A stretch of 53,794 bases of DNA from an uncultured bacterium (GTDB lineage: Bacteria > Vulcanimicrobiota > Vulcanimicrobiia > Vulcanimicrobiales > Vulcanimicrobiaceae): the NCBI GenBank assembly GCA_903829325.1, contig CAIKPM010000002.1, forward strand, positions 1-53,794, written 5' to 3'. Position numbers and translations under genes: made by a program. The notes below the pieces were generated by a model. It made no database searches and was not told the DNA's origin. It was given only the letters and a program-made list of their open reading frames with translations. Shown piece by piece: positions 1 to 9,074 of this stretch. Numbering within the stretch: the first letter of the stretch is position 1; every line of letters begins with the position of its first letter.

Positions 1-42
1 GGAGGCTGTGCAGTTCACGCGGCGCGGGCTTACACCGCCTCC
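1..42. other. imperfect hairpin at window edge
   Basis: GGAGGCTGTG at 1-10 can pair with the segment ending in GCCTCC at 42 (six pairs, one mismatch, three more pairs). It lies in a stretch (1-169) in which I recognise no gene. It could be the end of a terminator, part of a structured leader, or chance; the window edge hides its context. Confidence 0.2.
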
Positions 43-169
43 TTTGGTTGTGAAAGCCGTAACCTGACCTTATTAGGCTGAGGGGCTGAACGCTTACCGA
101 TTCTTAGATAATCATTTCACTTTCATCCCGTCAAGCTTCTTCTTTTTTGCAAATGGAATCGATGATCTG

Positions 170-439
170 GTGTGTACGATACTGGACCCCCACATAGTGC
201 TTATTGGGTTGGGCGATGTCTATAACCAAGTTGGTGAGCAAAACCCTACCGCGCTTTTTTGGATGTTGGTTCGCAACACGCCGGTGACGATCTTCGCTTA
301 TATAATCGCAGCTTGGTTTTGGTGCTTAGCGTTGGAAAAATCAAAATGGTTCTGGATTGCGGTATGTTTATCGCCGATATGTGGCGAGCTTGCATTTGAT
401 CGGATTACGGTGCTGTTAAACGTTAATGAATTGTTCTAG
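170..439 (+). CDS. small hydrophobic membrane protein, unknown
   Basis: An 89-residue reading frame starting at GTG 170; no in-frame ATG, GTG or TTG lies upstream before a stop at 74-76. I do not recognise a family. Residues about 28-75 are strongly hydrophobic and Trp-rich, probably two membrane helices separated by a short charged EKSK turn. There is no convincing ribosome-binding site. It sits upstream of an acyltransferase with its own promoter, so the two need not be linked. It may be a real small inner-membrane protein or a fragment of a larger gene; confidence is limited. Confidence 0.4.
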   Translation: MCTILDPHIVLIGLGDVYNQVGEQNPTALFWMLVRNTPVTIFAYIIAAWFWCLALEKSKWFWIAVCLSPICGELAFDRITVLLNVNELF

Positions 440-524
440 CGGTAATGACTCTGCCTCGCTCAATGGATTATTTGCTTCTGCTCGCTAATTCGTATTCATC
501 TTCCGTGACCGCAATGGCGACGCG

Positions 525-533
525 TGCTATACT
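525..533 (+). promoter_or_regulatory. extended -10 promoter of the acyltransferase gene
   Basis: TGCTATACT is an extended -10 element (TG-N-TATACT) with no recognisable -35. Transcription would begin near 540. An AAGGGA ribosome-binding site at 550-555 then precedes ATG 565. The same TG-N-TAnAnT form recurs upstream of typA, the FliN-like gene and hipB. Confidence 0.5.
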
Positions 534-564
534 GTCTGCGTGTTGATCTAAGGGATAGGCTACG

Positions 565-1611
565 ATGACCATCAAAAATATCCAGGGACTGCGTGCGGTT
601 GCTGCTCTGTTGGTTGTGTTTGTTCATTTGGGCAATCCAAACGGATTCGAACATCGCTATCTAGCAAATCCGCATCCGTTTACCGAAGCGCTGGCGAGGA
701 TCGGTTACCTAGGGGTCGATCTTTTTTTTCTGATTAGTGGCTTTATTATGGTAGTAACTACCTTCCGAGCTAAGGAGAAGAAGCTCTCGAGTATCAATTT
801 TTTGAAGCGGAGAATAATCCGGATATATCCTCCACTTTGGATTATTAATACGTTTGTGCTTGCAGTTTTTCTGCTAAAACCATCGCTCGTCAACTCGCAT
901 AGTGCTGTTCCGACAAACATCTGGGCCTCGTATTTACTCTTGCCGCAAGCGGGAAACGCCTTGGTGCTTGTGGCGTGGACGCTTGTATACGAGATGTTTT
1001 TTTATCTCGTTTTTGCGCTGGGGCTACTTGGAGGCCTTCGAACTCTAACGCTCACCTTGATCGCTTGGGTGTCACTTCTTGCGCTGGCAAATAGAATAAA
1101 TCCTGATCCTCAAAATATCTATGTCGCTTTCCTTCAGAATCCGATTGTGTCCGAGTTTATTCTTGGTGCTGCTATAGGCATCATGAGTAGAAAGAGCTTC
1201 CCTTCATGGTTTGCGATGACTTCGTTCTTGGCCGGATTAATCGGCAGTTTGATTGTCGCGATCCCGTTGGCGCTGGGTAGCAGAGGATTTCCTGAAGGCT
1301 GGACGCGCGTCGAAAGTGCTATCCCACTAGCTGGCATCTTGCTTGGCTTGGTGCTATTAGAGAGGCGTTTTGGAGCGTGGACGCCACGCTATGTGCAACG
1401 ATTGGGCGACGCCTCTTATTCGCTCTACCTCTGGCACATCCCAACGTTAACGCTTATGGGAATAATTCTGCACGGTGCTCATCTACATACACCCCTCGCT
1501 CAAGTACTCGGACTTCTTTTAACAATGACCGCTGTCATCGCAGTGGCAATGGTTGTCTATCGTTGCCTGGAGCTGCCTTTAACGAACTGGTTGCGTGTTC
1601 GTTGTGGCTGA
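565..1611 (+). CDS. acyltransferase 3 family membrane protein (OafA/YrhL-like)
   Basis: A 348-residue integral membrane acyltransferase that would transfer acetyl or another short acyl group to a surface polysaccharide, lipid or small molecule. The family's N-terminal signature is present: IQGLRAVAALLVVFVH with the conserved His at residue 21, then LGVDLFFLISGF near residue 50. About ten hydrophobic segments run to the C-terminus. The length is normal for the stand-alone membrane domain without an SGNH extension. ATG 565 follows AAGGGA. Its 3' end overlaps the end of the convergent dioxygenase-family gene by 77 bases. The substrate cannot be told from sequence. Confidence 0.9.
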   Translation: MTIKNIQGLRAVAALLVVFVHLGNPNGFEHRYLANPHPFTEALARIGYLGVDLFFLISGFIMVVTTFRAKEKKLSSINFLKRRIIRIYPPLWIINTFVLAVFLLKPSLVNSHSAVPTNIWASYLLLPQAGNALVLVAWTLVYEMFFYLVFALGLLGGLRTLTLTLIAWVSLLALANRINPDPQNIYVAFLQNPIVSEFILGAAIGIMSRKSFPSWFAMTSFLAGLIGSLIVAIPLALGSRGFPEGWTRVESAIPLAGILLGLVLLERRFGAWTPRYVQRLGDASYSLYLWHIPTLTLMGIILHGAHLHTPLAQVLGLLLTMTAVIAVAMVVYRCLELPLTNWLRVRCG

Positions 1612-2449
1612 TGCTGCTGCCCATCAACGTCAATCGTTTTTGTCGCGAATGTACAGCCCCCAGCTGCATCGTTAGCATCGAAATCGAACCACCATCGACG
1701 CCTTCGACCGGGAAAGTAATCTTATCATCAGGCTGTTGAGTGCCGATGATGTACAGTAAGGGTAGATAATGTTCCGGTGTCGGCACCGATAAGACCGCGT
1801 CTGCGCCGAGCCATTCGTAATTGATGAGGAGTTGATGATTATCCGCAAGCAATGCAGCTCGTACCGTATGCTCGAAGCGAGTGGCCCAATCATATGGTTG
1901 CGTGGTATGTTTTCCCCACGCATAAGTGTGCAGATTGTGCACCAGATTGCCACTGCCGGCTATAACGATGCCTTCTCGTCGCAACGGCGCGAGTTTTTGA
2001 CCTAACTCGTAGTGAAACGCTGCTGGTTGCGAAGCGTCGACACTCAATTGTATCACCGGTACATCGGCTGCTGGATAGACGTGGCGTAATACTGACCATG
2101 TACCATGGTCAAGTCCCCACGTGTCATCAAGTTTTACGGATACTGGTGTCAAGAGTTGCTGAACGCGCCGCGCTAATTCTGGATCTCCCAAGGCGGGGTA
2201 CTGGACCTGAAACAACTCATGAGGAAATCCACCAAAATCATGAATCGTGCTCGGTGCGATATTGATCGTAACGGCGACCTCGGGAACGAACCAATGTGCA
2301 GAGATCATGATGATTGCCCGTGGCTTGCCTAGCGAGAGCCCTAACATACGCCATGCTTCGGTATAGTTGTTGTGCTGAATCGCATTCATCGGATTGCCGT
2401 GTCCAAAAAAGATCGCCGGCCATATCTTGCCCAGCGGTTCAGCGCTCAT
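1535..2449 (-). CDS. extradiol ring-cleavage dioxygenase family (DODA/YgiD-like)
   Basis: A 304-residue class III extradiol dioxygenase-like protein of the LigB/DODA group, related to E. coli YgiD and plant 4,5-DOPA dioxygenase. Candidate metal-ligand histidines lie in GHGNPM (His17), SAHW (His52) and downstream in NLVHNLH; DHGTW (His115) is also conserved. The reading frame is open upstream to 2686, but ATG 2449 is chosen because it overlaps the pirin stop as ATGA and gives the family N-terminus. The product is some 30 residues longer than YgiD, the extra being a basic tail. Translational coupling to pirin suggests a shared role, possibly in aromatic or oxidative metabolism. The true substrate is unknown. 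Confidence 0.85.
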   Translation of the reverse strand: MSAEPLGKIWPAIFFGHGNPMNAIQHNNYTEAWRMLGLSLGKPRAIIMISAHWFVPEVAVTINIAPSTIHDFGGFPHELFQVQYPALGDPELARRVQQLLTPVSVKLDDTWGLDHGTWSVLRHVYPAADVPVIQLSVDASQPAAFHYELGQKLAPLRREGIVIAGSGNLVHNLHTYAWGKHTTQPYDWATRFEHTVRAALLADNHQLLINYEWLGADAVLSVPTPEHYLPLLYIIGTQQPDDKITFPVEGVDGGSISMLTMQLGAVHSRQKRLTLMGSSISHNEHATSSLKAAPGNDRQPLPLR

Positions 2450-3180
2450 AATGGCATCGCGGGAATATCCCAAAGGATCAGTTCCCCATCGCCATGGAGT
2501 TGCAGATCGAGTGCATCCCGTAAACGCAGCGCATCGCCTGCGTGGAGCGTCAGGTTTTCGTGAGCTGGTGATTCGACTGCTAGCTCGCCTTTCGCTAGGA
2601 ATAAAAAGGCGTAGCGCCCCGTCTCTAGCTGCATCGATACACTGCTCTGCTGTAAACGGGCGACCGAGCAGGTGGCGTCTTGCCAAATCGTCACCGGCGC
2701 TTCAATGCCGGGTCGGCCACTCGCGACGACGAGCCAACGCCCATGCCGATCTGCAGCGGTAAAGTCAACCTGGCCGTAGCGCGGCTGCAAACCCCTGGCC
2801 GTAGGCACGACCCACATTTGCACAAGATGGCACGGAGTCGTGCTCGAAGCATTATACTCCGAGTGGGTTATGCCGGTGCCTGCGCTGAGATATTGCACTC
2901 CGCCTGATGTGACGGTGCGGACATTACCCATACTATCGCGATGAGTTAATTCGCCATCGAGTACATACGTGAGAATCTCCATGTCGCGATGCGGGTGCGT
3001 GCCAAAGCCTTGTGCGGGCTGCACAATATCATCATTAAAGACGCGCAGAGCGCCCCAGTGTATGTTCGCTGGATCATGGTAGTCCGCAAAGCTAAACGAA
3101 TGACTCGTTTGCAGCCAGCCATGGTCAAAAAAAGCCCGCTCGGCGGATCGTTGGACGGTAAGTACGTTCTTGCTCGACAT
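2446..3180 (-). CDS. pirin family protein (bicupin)
   Basis: A 244-residue pirin. The N-terminal cupin carries the metal-binding motif: His62 and His64 in THPHRD, then His106 and Glu108 in THSEYN. These match the iron ligands of human pirin and E. coli YhhW. Pirins are reported as quercetin dioxygenases or redox-sensing regulators, so the biochemical role is open. The frame continues upstream to 3249, but ATG 3180 fits the family N-terminus and lies after the stop of the ABC permease. No clear ribosome-binding site is visible. It overlaps the downstream dioxygenase-family gene by four bases, and both follow the exporter operon by 49 bases. Confidence 0.9.
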   Translation of the reverse strand: MSSKNVLTVQRSAERAFFDHGWLQTSHSFSFADYHDPANIHWGALRVFNDDIVQPAQGFGTHPHRDMEILTYVLDGELTHRDSMGNVRTVTSGGVQYLSAGTGITHSEYNASSTTPCHLVQMWVVPTARGLQPRYGQVDFTAADRHGRWLVVASGRPGIEAPVTIWQDATCSVARLQQSSVSMQLETGRYAFLFLAKGELAVESPAHENLTLHAGDALRLRDALDLQLHGDGELILWDIPAMPL

Positions 3181-3229
3181 ATTGGCAATGACCCATGCTG
3201 AAATTGGACAGTTGCACGCGCCCATACGC

Positions 3230-4447
3230 CTATTCTGCGTGGAGGGCATCGATCGGGTTTAAGTGTGCCGCTTTGCGGGCGGGGTAATAGCCGAAGAAAA
3301 TCCCCACCGCTGCCGAGAATGCGACCGCTAATACAACCGCTTGCGGCGGCACCGCGACTGGCCACCCTGTTATCAATGCAATTGCGATAACGCCAATGAC
3401 TCCAATCAAGACCCCGATGATGCCACCCAGGACCGAAAGGACAATCGATTCGGTTAAAAACTGCTCAAGGATGACTTGAGAGCGGGCCCCCAAGGACATC
3501 CGCAGGCCGATCTCTCGCGTACGTTCCGTGACCGACACCAGCATAATATTCATAATTCCGATTCCACCGACGATCAATGAAACTGCGGCAACACCTGCTA
3601 ATAATGCTTGCAGTGCGCCCGTAGTGGCAGCAGCCGTTTGTGCAATATCTTGCAAATTACGTACGTTGAAGTCATTGCTCGAACCGAGTACGATTCGATG
3701 GCGCTGTTTGAGTATATTGGTGATGCGATTTTGAACAACTGGAACATCATCGGCCGTCAGTGCCGAGACGAGGATGATATTGACGGTTGTCAGCCCTGTC
3801 AAGCGCTCCATAGCCGAGGTATAGGGGATCAGTACGGTATCATCTTGATCTTGCCCGATACCACTTTGGCCCTTTGCCGAGAGCGTCCCGATGACGGTAA
3901 ACGGAACATTGGTAATTAACACCGTTTTGCCAATCGGTGAGTTGCCGTCAGGAAAGAGATTGCTAATCACGGTTTGACCAAGCACACAAACTTTTGCAAT
4001 TGCATTCGTATCGCTTTGGGAAAGAAAGCTGCCTCGTTCCAGAGACCAGGCGCGAATGAATGTGAAAGTCGGAGCAACACCCGTAACGGTTGTTTGCCAA
4101 TTATTTCCGCCTGCTATTACTTGCGTGTGGAGACTAACAATGGGCGAGACTGCAGCGACTCCTGGCACTGATGCCACAGAGAGTCCATCAGCCGGTGTCA
4201 GTGTCGATGCACCACCGGCACCGGTTCGAACGCCGACTTGGGTAACGCTTCCCGGTACGATGACCAGCAGATTGCTCCCTAATCCGGTTATTTGTTGCTG
4301 GACAAAATTCTGGGCTCCAACACCAATCGCGATCGTAATAATAACCGCTGATACCCCGATGATAATGCCCAACATTGTTAGTAATGACCGGCTTACATTG
4401 CGTAAGAGTGCATGAAGGGCAAGGTTGACAACGGCAAATAAGCTCAA
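3230..4447 (-). CDS. MacB-type ABC transporter permease (FtsX-like)
   Basis: A 405-residue inner-membrane permease with the MacB layout. An N-terminal transmembrane helix (residues about 20-45) is followed by a periplasmic domain (about 45-270) and three C-terminal helices, with the characteristic TREIGLRMSLGA segment between helices 2 and 3. It ends in PIDALHAE, typical of this family. The ATPase is a separate protein here rather than fused as in E. coli MacB. It overlaps the ATPase gene by four bases. With the adaptor protein it should form a tripartite exporter driving a substrate (macrolide, peptide, lipid or heme-like molecule) through an outer-membrane duct not encoded nearby. Confidence 0.92.
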   Translation of the reverse strand: MSLFAVVNLALHALLRNVSRSLLTMLGIIIGVSAVIITIAIGVGAQNFVQQQITGLGSNLLVIVPGSVTQVGVRTGAGGASTLTPADGLSVASVPGVAAVSPIVSLHTQVIAGGNNWQTTVTGVAPTFTFIRAWSLERGSFLSQSDTNAIAKVCVLGQTVISNLFPDGNSPIGKTVLITNVPFTVIGTLSAKGQSGIGQDQDDTVLIPYTSAMERLTGLTTVNIILVSALTADDVPVVQNRITNILKQRHRIVLGSSNDFNVRNLQDIAQTAAATTGALQALLAGVAAVSLIVGGIGIMNIMLVSVTERTREIGLRMSLGARSQVILEQFLTESIVLSVLGGIIGVLIGVIGVIAIALITGWPVAVPPQAVVLAVAFSAAVGIFFGYYPARKAAHLNPIDALHAE

Positions 4448-5154
4448 GCGCTTACCCCGGTTGTGGGAGCATCCGAGATGACCTGGCCATCCTCAAAGCG
4501 GACAATGCGTTTGGCGTATAAAGCCATTGAAGGATCATGCGTGACCAGCAGAACGGTCAAGCCGCGCTCGTCATTTAGCGCGCGAAAGCGTTGCATCACA
4601 TCGTGAGAATTCTTGGAATCAAGAGCACCGGTTGGCTCATCTGCAAGCACTAGGCTGGGTGAATTGACCAGTGCGCGAGCAATCGCGATGCGCTGTTGTT
4701 GTCCGCCGGATAATTGGTTCGGTAGTTTTTGGGCTTGATCACCAACACCCATTTGTTCGAGCGCGGCTTGTGCTGCACGTCGTCGTTCAACTGCGCCAAC
4801 GCGTGCATACAGCATCGGCAATTCAACGTTTTCGATCGCAGACGTACGGGCTAACAGATTATACGCCTGGAAGATAAAGCCTAAGCGCTGACAGCGGAGA
4901 TCGGCTCGTTCATCGGCATTGAGCCGTGAGACATTTTTCCCCTCAAGCCAATATTCACCAGACGTTGCTTGATCTAATAAGCCAACGATATTCATAAACG
5001 TCGACTTGCCTGACCCAGAAGGACCCATCACCGCGACGAATTCACCGAGGGAAATGTTGATGCTGACACCATTTAAAGCGGTTACGCGAGGTGCACCCTC
5101 CGTTTCATAAATCTTTGTGAGATTCTTGACGCTGACAATCACGCTATCGCTCAT
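4444..5154 (-). CDS. MacB/LolD-type ABC transporter ATPase
   Basis: A 236-residue cytoplasmic ATPase. Walker A is GPSGSGKST (residues 44-52), the signature is LSGGQQQR (from 148), and Walker B SLVLADE (167-173) is followed by PTGALDS. This is the mechanotransmission class that pairs with FtsX-like permeases. The start overlaps the end of the adaptor gene by four bases, and the stop overlaps the permease start by four. Powers the exporter encoded on either side. Confidence 0.95.
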   Translation of the reverse strand: MSDSVIVSVKNLTKIYETEGAPRVTALNGVSINISLGEFVAVMGPSGSGKSTFMNIVGLLDQATSGEYWLEGKNVSRLNADERADLRCQRLGFIFQAYNLLARTSAIENVELPMLYARVGAVERRRAAQAALEQMGVGDQAQKLPNQLSGGQQQRIAIARALVNSPSLVLADEPTGALDSKNSHDVMQRFRALNDERGLTVLLVTHDPSMALYAKRIVRFEDGQVISDAPTTGVSA

Positions 5155-6782
5155 AAACGTACGCCACCGCGTGCACTTGCCGCAGTCGCTCCCAGTGTCG
5201 CTGTGTTGTCGCTTGAACCAATAATCGCGAGATCGCCGACGGCCAAGGTTCCGTGGATAGGCAGAACTGCTGCCTGCGTGCCGCTAACGAGCATGACACG
5301 GACAGGTGTGCCGACGGCTTTTTCATTTTTGGCGACATACACGATAGCTGTACTTCCCGCAATAACCGCTCCGGCAGCGCCCACAGCGGTGTCTCCCCAA
5401 GGCGAATTGGAGCTGGTTGCACTCGCCGAGGGTGTCGCTAGCGATGATTTCGTGACGTGCGAGTTCTTAGGCTGCCATTGCAGCGCCGCGAGTGGAACGA
5501 CCAGTGCGCCGTTCACTTGTGCAACACGGATCACCGCAGTTGCGGTCATGCCGGGTCGTAGGCGGCGATCATGATTATCAATGAGCGTCACAACATCGTA
5601 GGTGACGACGTTGGCGATTGTCGTTGGATTTTCTCGGACCTGGACGACATGACTCTGAAAGATCGTATTGGGATAGGCCAAAACGCTAAATTCTAGTGGA
5701 GCTTTATCGAAAATCCCGCCGATATCAGGCTCTCCAACGGCGATATCCACTTCCATTTTATTGAGATCTTGCGCTATGCTAAAAATCGTCGGCGCTGCTA
5801 GACTTGCAGCAATTGTTTGACCAATCGAGACATTCCGTGCGATAACGGTCCCGGAAACGGGTGAGGTAATCACGGTGTGATCGAGATTGAGTTGCGCTTC
5901 TTGTAACAGAGCATCTTGCGCCTGAGCGGCGTTTTTATTTGCCTCAACGCTCGCGAGCGCCCCGAGCGCTAATGCCTGACTCTGCGCGATTTGCCGTAAT
6001 GCCGCGAAGCGCAACGCATTACTCGAATGTGCTTGGCTTTGTGCCGCTAATGCCTGGAGTCGCGCTTGCTGGAGGCTGGTCTGCGCATTATCAAACGCCG
6101 TGACGTCAGCGACTAGAGCGTTTTGGTCCGTATCAAACTGATTCTGGGCAATATAGCCTTGATGGAGCAAAGTACGATCACGTTCGATGGTGTGTTGTGC
6201 GAGTCCAACGGCGCTCGCTGCTGCGCGAACGCTAGCTTCTGCGCTGGTGACCGCGGCGTTAGCAATGCGAGCTGTTTGCAACACGGCGTTGCTTTGGGCG
6301 CTCGCTGAGCTGGCGTTCGCTTGATTGATGCCCACCGTACTTTGTGCAGCCAACGCCGCTTGTTGCGCGACCACTGTCTGTGCATTCGCTTGAGCGAAAT
6401 TCGCTTGCGCTTGTGAAAGAGCGGCTTGGAAAGGAGTTGGATCGATACGTGCTAAGATCTCACCGGTTTTGACGGTGCTATTATAATCAACATACAGCGC
6501 CGAAACGATGCCTGATACTTGACTGCCAACTAAGATGGTATTTTGGGCATTGACTGTGCCGGTCGCAGATGCACTCTGGATCAATGACTGACGCACAATT
6601 GGCTGTGTGATAAAATGAATGCTGGCTGGCTTTCTCCTCTGCCAAACGATAAAGCCGGCGATCAGCATTATGATGATTATGATAACAATCAGACTTGTAC
6701 GCAAAAGTGAGCTTTTCGTCACTCGGGTAGCCGGCACAACCGGTAGAGGCTGGCTTGGTATAACCGACTCCGAACTCTTCAT
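5151..6782 (-). CDS. periplasmic adaptor (membrane fusion protein, MacA/HlyD type)
   Basis: A 543-residue adaptor anchored by one N-terminal helix (residues about 26-47). It has the split biotinyl-lipoyl motif (VSGIVSALYVDYNSTVKTGE, and later SPVSGTVIARNVSIGQ) flanking a very long Ala/Gln-rich coiled-coil hairpin (about 115-300). The beta-barrel and membrane-proximal domains follow. It is longer than E. coli MacA (about 370 residues), mostly because of the hairpin and a Ser/Thr-rich insert near residue 450. It would bridge the inner-membrane permease to an outer-membrane channel. First gene of a five-gene minus-strand operon; no convincing promoter was identified in the 97-base gap to the divergent gene at 6880. 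Confidence 0.92.
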   Translation of the reverse strand: MKSSESVIPSQPLPVVPATRVTKSSLLRTSLIVIIIIIMLIAGFIVWQRRKPASIHFITQPIVRQSLIQSASATGTVNAQNTILVGSQVSGIVSALYVDYNSTVKTGEILARIDPTPFQAALSQAQANFAQANAQTVVAQQAALAAQSTVGINQANASSASAQSNAVLQTARIANAAVTSAEASVRAAASAVGLAQHTIERDRTLLHQGYIAQNQFDTDQNALVADVTAFDNAQTSLQQARLQALAAQSQAHSSNALRFAALRQIAQSQALALGALASVEANKNAAQAQDALLQEAQLNLDHTVITSPVSGTVIARNVSIGQTIAASLAAPTIFSIAQDLNKMEVDIAVGEPDIGGIFDKAPLEFSVLAYPNTIFQSHVVQVRENPTTIANVVTYDVVTLIDNHDRRLRPGMTATAVIRVAQVNGALVVPLAALQWQPKNSHVTKSSLATPSASATSSNSPWGDTAVGAAGAVIAGSTAIVYVAKNEKAVGTPVRVMLVSGTQAAVLPIHGTLAVGDLAIIGSSDNTATLGATAASARGGVRL

Positions 6783-6879
6783 GCTGGGAGTTTGTCCAGA
6801 ATATATGCAGTACCATCATCTCGCTCCACAACAATAGCTAACACGCTCTCCATGCATCTGAATCGAGTTTAGGTGCATT

Positions 6880-7806
6880 ATGAACAGTATGTTGATCCAA
6901 TTCACTGAACAAGACGTCATTGAACGCTTGACGATGCCTCGAGCGATTGCAGTGCTAGAACAAGCGCTATGCGATGAGGCTCATGGCCAAGCCATCCATT
7001 TGCCCCGGCAACGTGTGACTATGGATGAGCGTACGCTCCACGTTTTGCCCGCAGCATCGGGACGGTATGGCTATCATGGGTTAAAGGCGTATCTTTCGGG
7101 TGGTGCACGGACGGCATTCTGGTATATGCTTTTTGACCGAGATGACCTCAAAGCACTTATTTCTGCTGACTATCTCGGTCGCTTGCGTACGGGTGCCGCT
7201 AGTGGACTTGCGACGAAATATTTGGCACGGACCGATGCGGCTATTTTGGGGGTTATTGGCGCAGGCTCACAGGCTGCTACCCAGATTCAAGCTATTTGTG
7301 AGGTCAGGAAAATATCGCGCGTCTTAATTTATTCGCGCAATGCTGCCCACCGCGATGCGTTTGCACACGAAGTGGCTACTCGCTTTGGCGTTGATGCCTC
7401 TGCGGTTGCCAGTGCAGAAGAGGCTGTCGCTGCTGCTGATGTTGTCGTGACTATCACAAATTCACGCGAGCCGGTACTCGACGGCACATGGCTGAAAGAT
7501 GGAGTGCATATTAATGCTGTGGGGTCAAACCGAGCGGCAAGTCGTGAACTCGATGAAACAACACTGGCTCGTGCAGGCCGAATCGTTGTCGAGGATATTG
7601 CTCAGGCAAAAACCGAAGCCGGAGATTTCATTCGCGCTGAAAATTTTGATTGGACGCGGTTGCTCAGATTACAAGATGTGTTGCCCTTGGTGGAAACCCA
7701 CGCCGAACCCAAGCGCGATCGTTCCGAAATAACGATCTTTAAAAGCTTGGGGATCGGTTTGTGGGATCTGGCGCTGGCGATTGAATTATTGCAAACAATG
7801 CACTGA
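6880..7806 (+). CDS. ornithine cyclodeaminase / mu-crystallin family NAD(P) enzyme
   Basis: A 308-residue protein of the OCD/mu-crystallin family. The Rossmann motif GVIGAGSQA lies around 124-132, RTGAASGLATKYLA around 103, and GSNRAASRELD carries the likely catalytic Asp225. Family members convert ornithine to proline plus ammonia, reduce ketimines, or act as alanine dehydrogenases; sequence alone does not decide. The presence of an arginine-dihydrolase-like gene (22933-23763) in the same window makes ornithine a sensible substrate. Two in-frame ATGs (6880 and 6889) are possible starts. Diverges from the exporter operon and converges on the alcohol dehydrogenase across a strong hairpin. Confidence 0.85.
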   Translation: MNSMLIQFTEQDVIERLTMPRAIAVLEQALCDEAHGQAIHLPRQRVTMDERTLHVLPAASGRYGYHGLKAYLSGGARTAFWYMLFDRDDLKALISADYLGRLRTGAASGLATKYLARTDAAILGVIGAGSQAATQIQAICEVRKISRVLIYSRNAAHRDAFAHEVATRFGVDASAVASAEEAVAAADVVVTITNSREPVLDGTWLKDGVHINAVGSNRAASRELDETTLARAGRIVVEDIAQAKTEAGDFIRAENFDWTRLLRLQDVLPLVETHAEPKRDRSEITIFKSLGIGLWDLALAIELLQTMH

Positions 7807-7817
7807 AAAGACCGCTC

Positions 7818-7853
7818 GGTGTTGCGGTGCCGCGTAAGCAGAACCGCAACACC
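7818..7853. terminator. hairpin between convergent genes
   Basis: GGTGTTGCGGT (7818-7828) pairs perfectly with ACCGCAACACC (7843-7853): 11 base pairs around a 14-base loop. It lies midway between the stop of the cyclodeaminase gene and the stop of the convergent alcohol dehydrogenase, the expected place for a bidirectional terminator. Neither side has a good U-tract (only TTTT about ten bases on, on the minus side), so it may block 3' decay rather than terminate alone. Confidence 0.6.
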
Positions 7854-7863
7854 AGAATGATCA

Positions 7864-8919
7864 TTACGTGTTTTTCGACAGATCAATCACAAAGCGATAT
7901 TTGACGTCGCTCTTGACGACGCGATCGAAAGCTTGATCGATCGCTGAGGGCGCTATGATTTCGATATCTGAGGTGATGTTGTGTTTGCCGCAGTAATCAA
8001 GCATTTCTTGTGTCTGCGCGAGTCCGCCAATCAGTGATCCCGCTAGGCTGCCACGGCGGAAAATCAGGTTGCTAATATCGATGGTTGGCGGTTTCGGAGG
8101 AACGCCAACTAAGGTCATCGTTCCGTTGCGGGTGAGCAGATTCAAAAATGGGTTCAGATCGTGAGGTGCGGAAACCGTGTTTAAAATGAAGTTGAAGCTG
8201 CCTGCATGAGCTGCCATTGCATTCTCGTCGGTGGATACCACGACTTCGTCAGCACCCAAGCGTAATGCATCATCTTTTTTATTGAGAGAAGTGGTAAATT
8301 GCACGACCGAAGCGCCCATTGCATGCGCAAATTTAAGCCCCATATGCCCAAGGCCACCCAAACCAACGATGCCAACCTTCTGCCCTTTTTCAATGTTCCA
8401 ATGGCGTAAAGGTGAGTAGGTTGTGATGCCCGCGCACAATAAGGGAGCGGCGGCTGCCAGGTCCAGATTTTCTGGAATTTTCAGGGTGAAGGCTTCATCT
8501 ACCACGATTCCATCGGCGTAACCACCATACGTGAAAGAGCCATCGGGCAGCGGCGAGTTATAGGTGAACGTTGGGCCTTTCCGACAGAACTGCTCTTCGT
8601 GAGCCATGCAGTTATCGCACTCCCCGCACGAACCGACTAAGCACCCGACTCCAACGCGGTCGCCGACGCGAAATTTCTTGACTTGGTTGCCAACGGCACT
8701 CACGTGACCAACAATCTCATGCCCTGGCACCATCGGAAAATTGGATCCGCCCCACTCGTTGCGCGCTTGATGCACGTCTGAATGGCAAACCCCACAATAC
8801 GCAATGTCTATCTTGACATCGCTTGGGCCGAGTTCGCGTAGTGCGTACGTCAGAGGGGCAAACGGGGCGTGTGCCCCGGAAACGGCATAGCCGTGAACTT
8901 TTGTCGAAACGATGCTCAA
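7864..8919 (-). CDS. zinc-dependent NAD(P) alcohol dehydrogenase (YahK/CAD-like)
   Basis: A 351-residue medium-chain dehydrogenase. Catalytic zinc ligands are Cys42 (CGVCHSD), His67 (GHEIVG) and Cys162 (LLCAG). Structural zinc cysteines are 98, 101, 104 and 112. The nucleotide-binding motif is GLGGLG (186-191). The cinnamyl-alcohol-dehydrogenase-like branch reduces aldehydes broadly. The frame stays open upstream to 8991, but TTG 8919 is the start: AAGGAG lies six bases before it and the protein then begins SIVSTKVHGYAV as in homologues. A single-gene unit by position. Confidence 0.92.
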   Translation of the reverse strand: MSIVSTKVHGYAVSGAHAPFAPLTYALRELGPSDVKIDIAYCGVCHSDVHQARNEWGGSNFPMVPGHEIVGHVSAVGNQVKKFRVGDRVGVGCLVGSCGECDNCMAHEEQFCRKGPTFTYNSPLPDGSFTYGGYADGIVVDEAFTLKIPENLDLAAAAPLLCAGITTYSPLRHWNIEKGQKVGIVGLGGLGHMGLKFAHAMGASVVQFTTSLNKKDDALRLGADEVVVSTDENAMAAHAGSFNFILNTVSAPHDLNPFLNLLTRNGTMTLVGVPPKPPTIDISNLIFRRGSLAGSLIGGLAQTQEMLDYCGKHNITSDIEIIAPSAIDQAFDRVVKSDVKYRFVIDLSKNT

Positions 8920-9074
8920 AGCAGTCTCCTTCACATTGGACCTGAGTGGCTTGATCAATAGCAGCTTGGGCGTGTTCCCAATCCTAGCCACGGACGCATC
9001 TTTCGGGTTCTGCCCAGAATAACGTCTTTTGCAACCCCTGATACCTGTGCTCGGGTTTGCGGCACAAGAATATT

